A model generated the notes under the pieces. The model ran no database searches, was not told the origin of the DNA, and saw only the letters and a program-made list of their open reading frames with translations. From an uncultured Porphyromonadaceae bacterium (GTDB lineage Bacteria > Bacteroidota > Bacteroidia > Bacteroidales > Paludibacteraceae): 16,849 nucleotides of DNA. Shown piece by piece: positions 8,576-15,773 of this stretch. Each line of letters begins with the position of its first letter. Position 1 is the stretch's first letter. The position numbers were made by a program, and so were the translations under genes. Location of the stretch: NCBI GenBank assembly GCA_937898265.1, contig CALEJM010000096.1:1-16849 (forward strand). The letters are read 5' to 3'.

Positions 8576-9427
8576 TTATTGTTCCAGTGAGAAGGTCTTG
8601 CTGATGAAGAAGTCGGTCTCGATGGAACGTTCGTAATTGTTGTTTTTTACTAATCTAAGAAATTCTTTTAGTTGCTCGGTGCTGTGAGCATGAGGGTGTT
8701 TTGAGACATATTTCTCAAGCGTCGAAACGATTGCAGGTCTCAGTTTGCCAGTCTCCCAAAGGAAGGCGGGCGTGTTGTCGGTTCCGTACATAAACATTGA
8801 GAGGTAGAATCTTCTCTCAGTGTCAATAACCGGATATAGGTCGTCTTCGTGGAATTTGTCCATCAGGATATCGCAGTAGAGCAGTCGGCGGGCAATAACA
8901 TTGTAGTCAACAACGATTTCTTCGTCGATGACCACAGGTTTCTCTGCCTCCAGTTGGAAAATTCGCTGAAGTTCCCGTTCGCATTTGGAAAGATAGCGCT
9001 TGAATACAGTGGTCTCATATTCAGGCATGATTTCTGCCATCACCTCGCCTTCGTAGATGTTCAACACGATGCCATAGCGGCGGCAAAAGGCGTAGGAATT
9101 GATGAGCGAGTCGACTTTCTTGTCGTACGACCAGTTGCTGTAGACGGCATTGAATGCCACACTGTCTATCTTTCTTTCCAACTCCCAAGCGGCCATGTCA
9201 GCGCAAATCATCTGGTAGTGGTTGAAGTCGTTTCTCAATTCCCCGGCTTGCTTCTTGGTCAATTTTGGCCATGAATCAATAATATGTGAAGCAGAATCAA
9301 GATTGGCAAACGAGACAACGCGGGTGGCGTCAAGCCAATATTTTGCCTTGTCGTATCTGCCTTGCTTGCCACAACCGATGGACAATAGAGGCATAATAAA
9401 TAATATGTAGAAGATAAGTTTCTTCAT
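8576..9427 (-). CDS. Hypothetical lipoprotein
   Basis: 283 residues; I do not recognise the family. A Lys-containing N-terminus and a hydrophobic stretch end in LLSIGC (14-19), a relaxed lipobox with Cys19 as the likely acylated residue, so the product is probably an envelope lipoprotein. The mature part appears mostly helical and charged, with many Trp, Tyr and Asp residues and no catalytic motif that I can see. It is the first gene of the eight-gene leftward run and lies about 45 nt downstream of a candidate promoter at 9473-9480. The same operon contains a DUF4105/Lnb-like protein, a family that modifies lipoproteins, but nothing shows that this protein is its specific partner. The coding call is supported by a clean frame, a signal sequence and normal composition. 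Confidence 0.8.
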   Translation of the reverse strand: MKKLIFYILFIMPLLSIGCGKQGRYDKAKYWLDATRVVSFANLDSASHIIDSWPKLTKKQAGELRNDFNHYQMICADMAAWELERKIDSVAFNAVYSNWSYDKKVDSLINSYAFCRRYGIVLNIYEGEVMAEIMPEYETTVFKRYLSKCERELQRIFQLEAEKPVVIDEEIVVDYNVIARRLLYCDILMDKFHEDDLYPVIDTERRFYLSMFMYGTDNTPAFLWETGKLRPAIVSTLEKYVSKHPHAHSTEQLKEFLRLVKNNNYERSIETDFFISKTFSLEQ

Positions 9428-9472
9428 ATCAAATAATTAGCGTTCGCACATAGTACTGCTAATTTATCACTA

Positions 9473-9480
9473 CAAAGATA
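9473..9480 (-). promoter_or_regulatory. Candidate -7 box of the leftward operon
   Basis: On the minus strand the sequence is TATCTTTG, a full match to the Bacteroidota -7 consensus TAnnTTTG. It lies about 45 nt upstream of the lipoprotein start at 9427. No convincing TTTG -33 element is visible at the expected distance, so the call rests on the -7 box and its position. It would drive the whole run down to the OPT transporter. Confidence 0.5.
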
Positions 9481-9526
9481 GTGAATTTTTAGTGGAAAAT
9501 TGTATTTATTTCAATGAAAAAAACTG

Positions 9527-9534
9527 TATCTTTG
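9527..9534 (+). promoter_or_regulatory. Candidate -7 box for the acidic lipoprotein and rsmE
   Basis: TATCTTTG matches TAnnTTTG and is identical to the box facing the other way 46 nt to the left. A TTG at 9500-9502 lies slightly too far upstream to be an ideal -33 element. Transcription would begin near 9541 and give a leader of about 95 nt before the ATG at 9636. Confidence 0.5.
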
Positions 9535-9546
9535 CGCGGTCAAATA

Positions 9547-9579
9547 CAAAGAAAACTGATGCTCTCAGTTTGTCTTTTT
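9547..9579 (+). promoter_or_regulatory. Leader stem-loop with T-run (possible attenuator)
   Basis: AAACTGA (9553-9559) and TCAGTTT (9565-9571) form a perfect 7-bp stem with a 5-nt loop, followed a few bases later by a run of five T (9575-9579). It lies inside the predicted 5' leader of the lipoprotein gene. The arrangement resembles a weak intrinsic terminator but is AT-rich and short, so it may simply stabilise the 5' end. Confidence 0.3.
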
Positions 9580-9635
9580 GTGTCTGACGAAAATACTTAG
9601 ATATCAATTAATTAACTTGTAATATACAAAACATT

Positions 9636-10067
9636 ATGAAAAAAATCGCAATTTTGTTCTGCGGCATCGCTGCAGTAGCACTCTGCTCTTGCGCTAAAAA
9701 AGCTGCTGAGCAAGTAGAAGAAGAGCCAATCGACTCACTCGAAGTAGTTGTTGACTCAATCATCGAGGAAGAGGTTATCGACTCAGTTGTTGTTGAAGAG
9801 CCTGTAGTTGAAGAGCCAGTTAAAGCTACTCCTAAAAAAACTTCAACTAAGAAAACAACAACTCCTGCTGTAGAGGTTAAGAAAGACGAACAAGCTCCTG
9901 CTCACGGCGCTATCAAAATCTCTGCTGGTAACACTGAGGCTACAATCACTCCAGGTAAAGCTACTAACGTTGAAGTTAAGAACGAGCAACTCAACACCGC
10001 TGGTAAAGTTACTGTAACTGCTGGTGGTAAAAAAGCTGCTATCGCTGCTCAACAAAACAACCAATAA
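9636..10067 (+). CDS. Small acidic low-complexity lipoprotein, unknown function
   Basis: 143 residues. The signal sequence ends in ALCSC (15-19), a good lipobox with Cys19 acylated. The mature part has three zones: an acidic Val/Glu/Pro/Asp region (about 25-63) with imperfect repeats of EEEPIDS/EEEVIDS and VVEEPV, a Lys/Thr/Pro linker (about 64-86), and a C-terminal Gly/Thr/Val segment (about 90-137) that looks like short beta strands. There is no catalytic motif. The layout suggests a surface or periplasmic spacer with a charged tether. Codon choice is strongly restricted (GCT, GTT/GTA, ATC, GAA, AAA), unlike neighbouring rsmE, which hints at high expression. It is 14 nt upstream of rsmE and probably shares its mRNA. 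I do not recognise a named family. Confidence 0.82.
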   Translation: MKKIAILFCGIAAVALCSCAKKAAEQVEEEPIDSLEVVVDSIIEEEVIDSVVVEEPVVEEPVKATPKKTSTKKTTTPAVEVKKDEQAPAHGAIKISAGNTEATITPGKATNVEVKNEQLNTAGKVTVTAGGKKAAIAAQQNNQ

Positions 10068-10081
10068 GAAATAGTTGCCAA

Positions 10082-10783
10082 ATGGCACTGTTTTTTGCTC
10101 CTCAAATTGCAGAGGCTCCATTTCTTAACGAAGAGGAGTCTCTGCATTGTATTAAGGTGTTGCGTCTCTCGCAAGGAGCTGTGATACAAATTATTGATGG
10201 CTCCGGCACTCTCTACGATGCCCGGATTGTTGTCCCTTCGCCTAAAGGGGTTGAAGTGGAACTGATTGCTTCTTATCCAGACTTCGGCTCCCATCCCTAC
10301 GAACTCCATATGGCTGTGGCTCCGACTAAGAATATCGATCGTTTCGAGTGGTTTGTGGAAAAGGCCACCGAGATTGGCGTCGATTCAATCACACCGTTGC
10401 TTTGTCGTCATTCAGAACGCAAGGTGGTGAAGTTGGAACGTCTGGAAAAGATTGCTGTTTCTGCGGCCAAACAGTCGTTGAAAGGCAAGGTGCCTGTCAT
10501 CAACCCGCTCACTCCGATTGAGACTTTCATGAATAACGCTCCGGAAGGTCAGCGTTTTATTGCTCACTGCTACGAAAATAGCGAGCGATTGCTTCTCTCT
10601 AAACAAGTTCAACCATCTGGCGTTTACACAGTTTTGATTGGACCAGAAGGAGATTTTAGTGAAGAAGAGGTTGCTAATGCAATAAAGAAATCTTTCGTTC
10701 CTGTTAGTCTGGGCAATAGCCGATTACGCACAGAGACAGCCGCCGTAGTTGCTACTCATACCGTAGCTGTTTTGAACGAATAG
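10082..10783 (+). CDS. rsmE: 16S rRNA (uracil-1498-N3)-methyltransferase RsmE
   Basis: 233 residues, typical for RsmE. The N-terminal PUA-like domain contains HCIKVLRLSQGA (22-33). The SPOUT methyltransferase domain has KATEIGVDSITPLLCRHSE (94-112), AAKQSLKGKVPVI (128-140), and the knotted SAM site VLIGPEGDFSEEE (184-196) and SLGNSRLRTETAAV (209-222). The enzyme transfers a methyl group from SAM to N3 of U1498 in the decoding region of 16S rRNA. Start at 10082 is the only sensible ATG, 14 nt after the stop of the lipoprotein gene, and a terminator follows at 10804-10838. Nothing unusual in the active-site motifs. Confidence 0.96.
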   Translation: MALFFAPQIAEAPFLNEEESLHCIKVLRLSQGAVIQIIDGSGTLYDARIVVPSPKGVEVELIASYPDFGSHPYELHMAVAPTKNIDRFEWFVEKATEIGVDSITPLLCRHSERKVVKLERLEKIAVSAAKQSLKGKVPVINPLTPIETFMNNAPEGQRFIAHCYENSERLLLSKQVQPSGVYTVLIGPEGDFSEEEVANAIKKSFVPVSLGNSRLRTETAAVVATHTVAVLNE

Positions 10784-10803
10784 AATAGTATTTCTTCAAA
10801 TAA

Positions 10804-10838
10804 AAAAGGCAATGTAACGATTTGTTACGTTGCCTTTT
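10804..10838. terminator. Bidirectional terminator between rsmE and queE
   Basis: An 11-bp stem (10808-10818 with 10824-10834, one G-T pair) and a 5-nt loop are flanked by A-run 10802-10807 and T-run 10835-10838, so the hairpin works in both directions. It ends rsmE transcription rightward and queE transcription leftward; the queE stop codon at 10837-10839 overlaps its edge. Confidence 0.85.
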
Positions 10839-11448
10839 ATTGTATGTTTATCATGCGATGCGTCTGAAGGGATAGTCGCCAAGACGGATGGCGTTTGACA
10901 AACTCAATACAATTGCGCAGGTTGGCTTCTCGGGCTTCGTTGTCAGGAAGATAGCAGGGTTGTATGAAACGATGATTTGCCTGAATATGGTTATACTGCG
11001 AGAAATCCTGACCGCAATTCACTACCTTGAGTTCGTCGCAATGGGTCAGCACGATGTCGTTCATCGTTTGGCTGCCTCCGGGGAAACCGATTTTTGGTGA
11101 CAGTGTTACCCAATCTATATTTTTAGGTAGGAGGTGAGTTCCGTTGGTTTCTATTGTGATATAGCGCTTTGTGGTTCCGCCGTTTTTGAGCGTTTCAATG
11201 AATTGTTCGTCTATGAACAACGAGGGCTCGCCGCCTGTCAGTACGATGATTGCGTCGTTGGGATATTGGTTGATGACATCGCAGATTTCTGTCGTAGTCA
11301 TCGTAGTGAAAGGTTCGTGCTGTGTGTCGCAGAAGTTGCAACGGAGGTTACAGCCCGAGAAACGAACGAACACAGCGGCTCGTCCGGTGTGAAACCCTTC
11401 GCCTTGGAGCGAGTAGAATATCTCGTTGATATGGTGGGGTTTTGCCAT
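10837..11448 (-). CDS. queE: 7-carboxy-7-deazaguanine synthase QueE
   Basis: The radical-SAM enzyme converts 6-carboxytetrahydropterin to 7-carboxy-7-deazaguanine in preQ0/queuosine synthesis. From the chosen start the protein has 203 residues: INEIFYSLQGEG (7-18, substrate side), FVRFSGCNLRCNFCDTQHE (27-45) with the CxxxCxxC cluster ligands Cys33, Cys37 and Cys40, and LTGGEPS (70-76), the SAM-binding GGE motif. The frame is open upstream to 11526, but that extension overlaps queD and adds 26 residues absent from the family. The ATG at 11448 begins one base after the queD stop, as expected for coupled genes. Length and motifs are normal for the short Bacteroidota form. Confidence 0.93.
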   Translation of the reverse strand: MAKPHHINEIFYSLQGEGFHTGRAAVFVRFSGCNLRCNFCDTQHEPFTTMTTTEICDVINQYPNDAIIVLTGGEPSLFIDEQFIETLKNGGTTKRYITIETNGTHLLPKNIDWVTLSPKIGFPGGSQTMNDIVLTHCDELKVVNCGQDFSQYNHIQANHRFIQPCYLPDNEAREANLRNCIEFVKRHPSWRLSLQTHRMINIQ

Positions 11449-11449
11449 C

Positions 11450-11779
11450 TTAGGCTTCGTAGCTTGCAGTGTTGTTGGCGCTTTCTTGTACGTCAGCACG
11501 GTAGCATTCTGGGATGGAGTCAACAATCCAGCGGGCGATATTTTCGGCTGTTGGGTTGAAGTCGAAAACGTCGTTTAGCACCTTGTGGTCCATGTGCTTG
11601 CTGATGAAGTCTTTGAGGTGTGAGAAATCGCATACCATGCCGTCTTTGTTGAGTGTTTCCGACTTACAGTAGATGGTAATCACCCAATTATGACCGTGCA
11701 ACTCCGTACACTTACTCTCGTAGCTTAAGCTAAGTTTGTGAGCAGCAGAAACTTCTATAGTTTTTTTGAGGAAATACAT
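11450..11779 (-). CDS. queD: 6-carboxytetrahydropterin synthase QueD
   Basis: 109 residues of the PTPS/QueD fold. QueD turns dihydroneopterin triphosphate into 6-carboxytetrahydropterin, the substrate of QueE encoded one base downstream. Zinc ligands are His14 (SAAHKL), His28 and His30 (CTELHGHNW); Cys24 is the expected catalytic cysteine, DHKVLND (64-70) provides the Asp/His relay, and NPTAENIARW (75-84) and the terminal QESANNTASYEA contain the pterin-anchoring glutamate region. A -7 box lies about 20 nt upstream. queC and folE, which complete the pathway to preQ0, are not in the window. Confidence 0.95.
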   Translation of the reverse strand: MYFLKKTIEVSAAHKLSLSYESKCTELHGHNWVITIYCKSETLNKDGMVCDFSHLKDFISKHMDHKVLNDVFDFNPTAENIARWIVDSIPECYRADVQESANNTASYEA

Positions 11780-11798
11780 GTCTGTTGATTTTAGTTGA

Positions 11799-11806
11799 CA
11801 AAGTTA
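11799..11806 (-). promoter_or_regulatory. Candidate -7 box of queD-queE
   Basis: The minus strand reads TAACTTTG, matching TAnnTTTG, 20 nt upstream of the queD start at 11779. Transcription would start near 11792 and leave a leader of only about a dozen bases. No clear -33 element is seen. Confidence 0.5.
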
Positions 11807-12288
11807 CACAATTTTCTTCTATTTAGAAAACTGCAGAGGATGAGAATTTGAGTGCTGATTAGTAGTTGGTTAAGTGTTTAGACCTGCGTTAATTCTTGAG
11901 GCTGTGTGATGAGAATTTTCTATTCTTTTCCTTTGTTGCCTGGAGTTTTTGATTTGGAGAGTGAGAAGTTTGTAATCTTGTCGGCTCCTGACAAATGGAA
12001 TTTTGTAAATAATATCCCCAAAATTTTGCTAACGGTTTTGTTGCTTGGATTCTGGTTTTGTTACGATCTAAATCATCTTGATTTTTCCCATTTTTAAGTT
12101 GGAATTCGTTGCCGCCATTTCGATTCGCCTGGCAAGATTTTCTTGTTGATTGTCTGCATTTGGTTATGGGTAATGATATTGTATGATTAGGAATTTCCAA
12201 ATGTCGGCAAGCAGTTTGGAAATAAAAATGTCGTCAACCAAATGGCAGCTCTCGGCTTGCTTTTGTGAATGTCGTTTGCCAAAAGAAA
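11807..12288. other. Apparently non-coding gap between queD and the antiporter operon
   Basis: About 480 bp with no convincing gene. Short open frames exist on both strands but have skewed composition (Leu/Phe-rich on plus, Asn/Lys/Thr/Gln-rich on minus) and no recognisable start context. The plus strand is T-rich and poor in C. No tRNA, known riboswitch or mobile-element end was recognised. The right part (12193-12288) contains several inverted repeats, entered separately. Confidence 0.6.
12193..12262. repeat. Overlapping inverted repeats in the gap
   Basis: ATTTCCAA (12193-12200) pairs perfectly with TTGGAAAT (12216-12223). The same right arm, as TTTGG (12215-12219), can instead pair with CCAAA (12238-12242), and GCAAGC (12208-12213) with GCTTGC (about 12255-12260), which is followed by TTTTG. 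The two foldings exclude each other. AATGTCG also occurs three times (12200-12206, 12227-12233, 12268-12274). Whether this region is transcribed is unknown. Confidence 0.4.
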
Positions 12289-12327
12289 ACTCCCCCGATA
12301 ATCAGAAGTTTTGACTATCGGGGGAGT
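12281..12327 (-). terminator. Strong terminator of the antiporter operon
   Basis: ACTCCCCCGATA (12289-12300) and TATCGGGGGAGT (12316-12327) form a perfect 12-bp stem with a 15-nt loop that can pair further inside. Read leftward it is followed by TTTTCTTTT (12280s), the expected U-rich tail, 15 nt after the stop of the small membrane-protein gene. Confidence 0.85.
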
Positions 12328-12341
12328 GGTATTTCTATGGG

Positions 12342-12560
12342 TTAGTCGTTGTTGATCCAATATTTTGCGAGGAAGATTGCGCATATTGCCGCCAAGATGA
12401 GGAATACCGTGAAGAAGATGAACTCTTGGGAGAGTATACGTTGCCCCTTCGCGTTCTTCTTTCTTGTTGATTTCCTTTTTCTTGTCGAACGAGATGTCGT
12501 TTTCTTCGGTGAAGCTGTACGAGATGTCGTCTTCTTGGATTTCTTGGTTTGACTAACCAT
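12342..12560 (-). CDS. Small basic single-pass membrane protein
   Basis: 72 residues, no family recognised. Residues 1-42 are almost entirely Lys, Arg, Ser and Thr, including a duplicated KKTTSR unit (9-14 and 19-24). One hydrophobic helix (about 47-65) and a short tail KYWINND follow. The positive-inside rule places the basic region in the cytoplasm and the tail outside. The gene starts 13 nt after the antiporter stop and is followed by a strong terminator, so it is the last gene of that operon and could be an accessory subunit; this is only positional. A 30-nt tandem duplication (12489-12506 and 12519-12536) underlies the repeated basic motif. The frame uses ordinary codons and the membrane helix is well formed, which supports a real gene. 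Confidence 0.7.
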   Translation of the reverse strand: MVSQTKKSKKTTSRTASPKKTTSRSTRKRKSTRKKNAKGQRILSQEFIFFTVFLILAAICAIFLAKYWINND

Positions 12561-12573
12561 TGTAAACCATTTA

Positions 12574-13875
12574 TTAATGGATGAAAATCAATTGTACGAT
12601 GATGTATACAGGCAAGCAGATGATGAGTGAGAACTTAGCCATGTAACCGAAGAATGATGGCATTGGAATGCCGCTTTCTTCTGCAATTGATTTAACCATG
12701 AAGTTAGGACCATTGCCGATGTAGGTGAGTGAGCCGAAGAATACGGCACCAAGGGCGATGGCTTTCATCAAGATTTCTGGAATGCCAGCAATGAGACCTG
12801 TTGCGCCTGGCTCAACGAGAGTTGTAGCGGTGGCATGGAATACCATGGCGGTAGGAGCGTTGTCGAGGAATGCAGACAAAGCGCCTGTGCAATAAACAAA
12901 TTGCCAAGGCTGTGTAACAGGAAGTGGGTTTTGTTGCAAGAACATCAAAGCTGGGGTCATGGTTGCGAAGATACCAACGAACACGCAAGCAACCTCAAGG
13001 ATCGGAGTCCATGAGAAGCTGTTGCCTTCGCGAGCAGCTTTCTTGGTGGTAACCATAGAGAGGATGATGATTGCGATGAATACCCATTCGCGGAGAAGTT
13101 TGAGGTAGAATGGAGCTTCGTGACCACCCATTGCAGGGATGTAAGTGCTGTTGATGAACATGGTAGAAGCGATGACGCAGAGCAACCAGAAGATGTTGAT
13201 CAAACCAGTTGCGGTAACCTTAGTTCTCTCAGTAGCATCGGCTTGCAAGTTCTCTTGTGGCTCTTTCTTGTAATAGTAGCTGTCCATCACGAAATAGATA
13301 GCCAAGAGGAGGATACCTGCTACGAGCCATTGAGGCCACATACCCATGAACCAACCGAATGGTGCGCCTTTTTGGAAGAGCAGGAACAATGGTGGGTCGC
13401 CGAGGGGGGTGAGCAGACCGCCGCAGTTGGCTACGATGGCGATGAAGAACATGATAGTGTGAGCCTTGTACTTACGCTGTGAGATGGTCTGGATGAGCAA
13501 ACGGATGAGCAACATGGCTGCACCTGTTGTACCCATGAACGATGCCAACACGAAGCCAATGGCCATGATGACAGTGTTGGTGAGAGGGGTTGCCTTCAAG
13601 TCACCCTTGATGCAGATGCCGCCAGTGGTGACAAACAAAGACATGAGGAGCAAGATGAATGGAATGTAATCGTAAATCATCTGATGCTCAAGCTCGTGGC
13701 TCATGCCGTTAACGCAAAGCCAAATACCTACAGGAATGCCCAAGATGAGCGAAACGTAGAGCTTGTGGATGTTTTCTTCCCACCATTCTCCTGCCTTTGT
13801 GAGCGGAAGAACTGCGATGCAGAGCAGCATCACAACGAATGGAATGAGCATCCAAGCTGGAATTAAGTGTTCCAT
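12574..13875 (-). CDS. NhaD-type sodium:proton antiporter (ion transporter superfamily)
   Basis: 433 residues with about 11-13 hydrophobic segments. The two halves share the pseudo-repeat of the ArsB/NhaD/CitM superfamily: the first half has ASFMGTTGAAMLLIRLLI (111-128) and ANCGGLLTPLGDPPLFLL (149-166), the second has ALSAFLDNAPTAMVF (332-346) and GSLTYIGNGPNFMVKS (381-396). The GDPP and NGPN turns fit the discontinuous helices around the ion site. Bacteroidota homologues are annotated as sodium:proton antiporters or as putative citrate transporters; the sequence does not decide the substrate. It lies 48 nt downstream of lepA with no clear promoter in the gap, so it is probably read through from lepA, and the small basic membrane-protein gene follows 13 nt later. 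Confidence 0.85.
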   Translation of the reverse strand: MEHLIPAWMLIPFVVMLLCIAVLPLTKAGEWWEENIHKLYVSLILGIPVGIWLCVNGMSHELEHQMIYDYIPFILLLMSLFVTTGGICIKGDLKATPLTNTVIMAIGFVLASFMGTTGAAMLLIRLLIQTISQRKYKAHTIMFFIAIVANCGGLLTPLGDPPLFLLFQKGAPFGWFMGMWPQWLVAGILLLAIYFVMDSYYYKKEPQENLQADATERTKVTATGLINIFWLLCVIASTMFINSTYIPAMGGHEAPFYLKLLREWVFIAIIILSMVTTKKAAREGNSFSWTPILEVACVFVGIFATMTPALMFLQQNPLPVTQPWQFVYCTGALSAFLDNAPTAMVFHATATTLVEPGATGLIAGIPEILMKAIALGAVFFGSLTYIGNGPNFMVKSIAEESGIPMPSFFGYMAKFSLIICLPVYIIVQLIFIH

Positions 13876-13923
13876 AGTGTGTTTTGTTGTTTAGATATAC
13901 TATACTTTATTTATTGTGTCAAA

Positions 13924-15711
13924 TTAGTCGAGTTTAAGTACGGCAAGGAATGCTTTCTGTGGCACCTGAACGCTGCCAATCTGCTTCATGCGTTTCTTGC
14001 CGCGTTTCTGTTTCTCAAGCAACTTACGCTTACGGCTTACGTCGCCACCGTAACATTTTGCTGTTACATCCTTGCGAACCGCCTTGATAGTCTCGCGGGC
14101 GATAATCTTCGCGCCGATTGCGGCCTGGATGGCGATGTCGAACTGTTGACGAGGAATCAGGTCTTTCAGTTTCTCGCACATCTTGCGACCAAGCGTGTAT
14201 GCGTTGTCAAAGTGAATCAGCGAAGAGAGGGCGTCAACTGGCTCGCCGTTCAACAAGATGTCAAGCTTGACGAGCTTGGATGGACGATATCCGTTGGCAT
14301 GATAGTCGAAAGATGCATAGCCTTTAGAGATGCTCTTCAGTTTGTCGTAAAAGTCGAACACGATTTCACCGAGAGGCATATCATAGGCCAGCTCTACACG
14401 ATTGCCAGAGATGTAGTCTTGTTTAATCAACTCACCACGTTTGTCCAGACACAACTTCATGATAGGACCGATGTAGTCGCTATTTGTGATGATGGAAGCG
14501 CGGATGTATGGCTCGTCGATGTGGTCGATAACGGTAGGGTCGGGGAGTCCGGTTGGGTTGTGAACCTCCAACACTTCGTCGCGTTTGGTATATACTATAT
14601 ATGGTACGTTAGGCACTGTAGTGATAACGTCCATATTGAATTCGCGGTCAAGGCGCTCTTGGATAATCTCCATGTGTAGCAGACCTAAGAAGCCACAACG
14701 GAAACCGAAACCGAGTGCGATGGACGACTCTGGTTCAAAGGTCAGCGAAGCATCATTCAGCTGAAGTTTCTCAATGCTGCTACGAAGGTCTTCAAAGTCT
14801 TCGGTCTCAATAGGGTAGACACCAGCAAAAAGCATTGGCTTAACCTCCTCAAAACCCTCAATGGCTTTGTCGCAAGGACGGCTGACATGGGGAATCGTAT
14901 CGCCGACCTTGACCTCCTTGGAGGTCTTGATGCCTGAGATGATATAACCTACATTGCCGGCGCTGAGCTGTTTCTGTGGCACCATATCCAACTGAAGGAT
15001 ACCGATTTCGTCAGCATCGTATTCCTTACCCGTAGCAACGAATTTAACGCTGTCTTTTTCGTGAATCGTTCCGTTGATAACCTTGAAATAGGCGATGATG
15101 CCGCGGAATGAGTTGAAGACAGAGTCGAAGATAAGACATTGGAGTGGAGCTTCTGGGTCACCCTGTGGAGCTGGAATTCTGTTGATGATAGCTTCCAAAA
15201 TCTCAGGAACGCCAACACCCGTCTTGCCACTTGCTCGGATAATCTCCTCACGTTTGCAACCGATAAGTTCTACAATCTGATCCTCGACCTCGTCGGGCAT
15301 AGCGCTGTCCACGTCAATCTTGTTGATTACAGGGATGATTTCCAAGTCGTGGTCAATGGCCATGTAGAGGTTGGAAATCGTCTGCGCTTGGATACCTTGA
15401 GTAGCATCAACAACCAAGAGTGCGCCCTCGCAGGCAGCAATGGAACGTGACACCTCGTAGGAGAAGTCGACGTGGCCCGGAGTGTCAATAAGGTTGAGCG
15501 TATATTTCTCGCCATTGAGTGCGTAATGCATCTGAATAGCGTGACTCTTAATGGTAATGCCGCGTTCTCGCTCAAGGTCCATATCGTCCAAAACCTGATC
15601 TTGGATATCCTTGGCGGAAATCGTTTTTGTATATTCCAAAAGTCTATCGGCTAAGGTACTCTTACCATGGTCGATATGAGCTATTATGCAAAAGTTTCTG
15701 ATATTCTTCAT
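13924..15711 (-). CDS. lepA: Elongation factor 4 (LepA), ribosomal back-translocase GTPase
   Basis: 595 residues from the ATG at 15711, the normal LepA length. G-domain motifs are AHIDHGKS (11-18), RERGITI (48-54), DTPGH (76-80) and NKID (130-133). The EF-G-like domains follow, and the LepA-specific C-terminal domain ends with the basic stretch [18 protein letters not shown] and the tail [15 protein letters not shown]4 acts on the ribosome during translation, and in E. coli it is linked to initiation and 30S assembly. An upstream ATG at 15768 would add 19 residues unlike the family and overlaps the candidate promoter box at 15766-15773, so the inner start is preferred. The antiporter gene follows 48 nt downstream. 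Confidence 0.97.
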   Translation of the reverse strand: MKNIRNFCIIAHIDHGKSTLADRLLEYTKTISAKDIQDQVLDDMDLERERGITIKSHAIQMHYALNGEKYTLNLIDTPGHVDFSYEVSRSIAACEGALLVVDATQGIQAQTISNLYMAIDHDLEIIPVINKIDVDSAMPDEVEDQIVELIGCKREEIIRASGKTGVGVPEILEAIINRIPAPQGDPEAPLQCLIFDSVFNSFRGIIAYFKVINGTIHEKDSVKFVATGKEYDADEIGILQLDMVPQKQLSAGNVGYIISGIKTSKEVKVGDTIPHVSRPCDKAIEGFEEVKPMLFAGVYPIETEDFEDLRSSIEKLQLNDASLTFEPESSIALGFGFRCGFLGLLHMEIIQERLDREFNMDVITTVPNVPYIVYTKRDEVLEVHNPTGLPDPTVIDHIDEPYIRASIITNSDYIGPIMKLCLDKRGELIKQDYISGNRVELAYDMPLGEIVFDFYDKLKSISKGYASFDYHANGYRPSKLVKLDILLNGEPVDALSSLIHFDNAYTLGRKMCEKLKDLIPRQQFDIAIQAAIGAKIIARETIKAVRKDVTAKCYGGDVSRKRKLLEKQKRGKKRMKQIGSVQVPQKAFLAVLKLD

Positions 15712-15765
15712 CGTGTTTCGTGGTCTTTGTCTCTTTTCAAGTGCGAACTTTCCAAAAACCAACTG

Positions 15766-15773
15766 CAAAGGTA
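15766..15773 (-). promoter_or_regulatory. Candidate -7 box of lepA
   Basis: TACCTTTG on the minus strand matches TAnnTTTG. Transcription would begin near 15759, about 48 nt before the chosen lepA start at 15711. This position argues against the longer reading frame that begins at 15768. Confidence 0.5.

Noticed and set aside
11906..12097. Plus-strand 63-codon frame with a hydrophobic middle
   Set aside because: The hydrophobic residues follow from T-rich DNA; no promoter box or neighbour supports it, and it ends in unrelated sequence.
11889..12200. Minus-strand 103-codon frame in the gap upstream of queD
   Set aside because: Rich in Asn, Gln, Lys, Thr and Ser with almost no hydrophobic core, no leader context; it probably reflects the A/C-rich strand rather than a gene.
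12200..12274. Three AATGTCG copies as a CRISPR or operator array
   Set aside because: Units are only 7 bp, spacing is irregular (27 and 41 nt), and flanks are not conserved; too weak for a CRISPR, and chance is possible.
13867..14679. Plus-strand 270-codon frame opposite lepA
   Set aside because: It is antisense to the conserved C-terminal half of LepA; its sequence shows no family motif.
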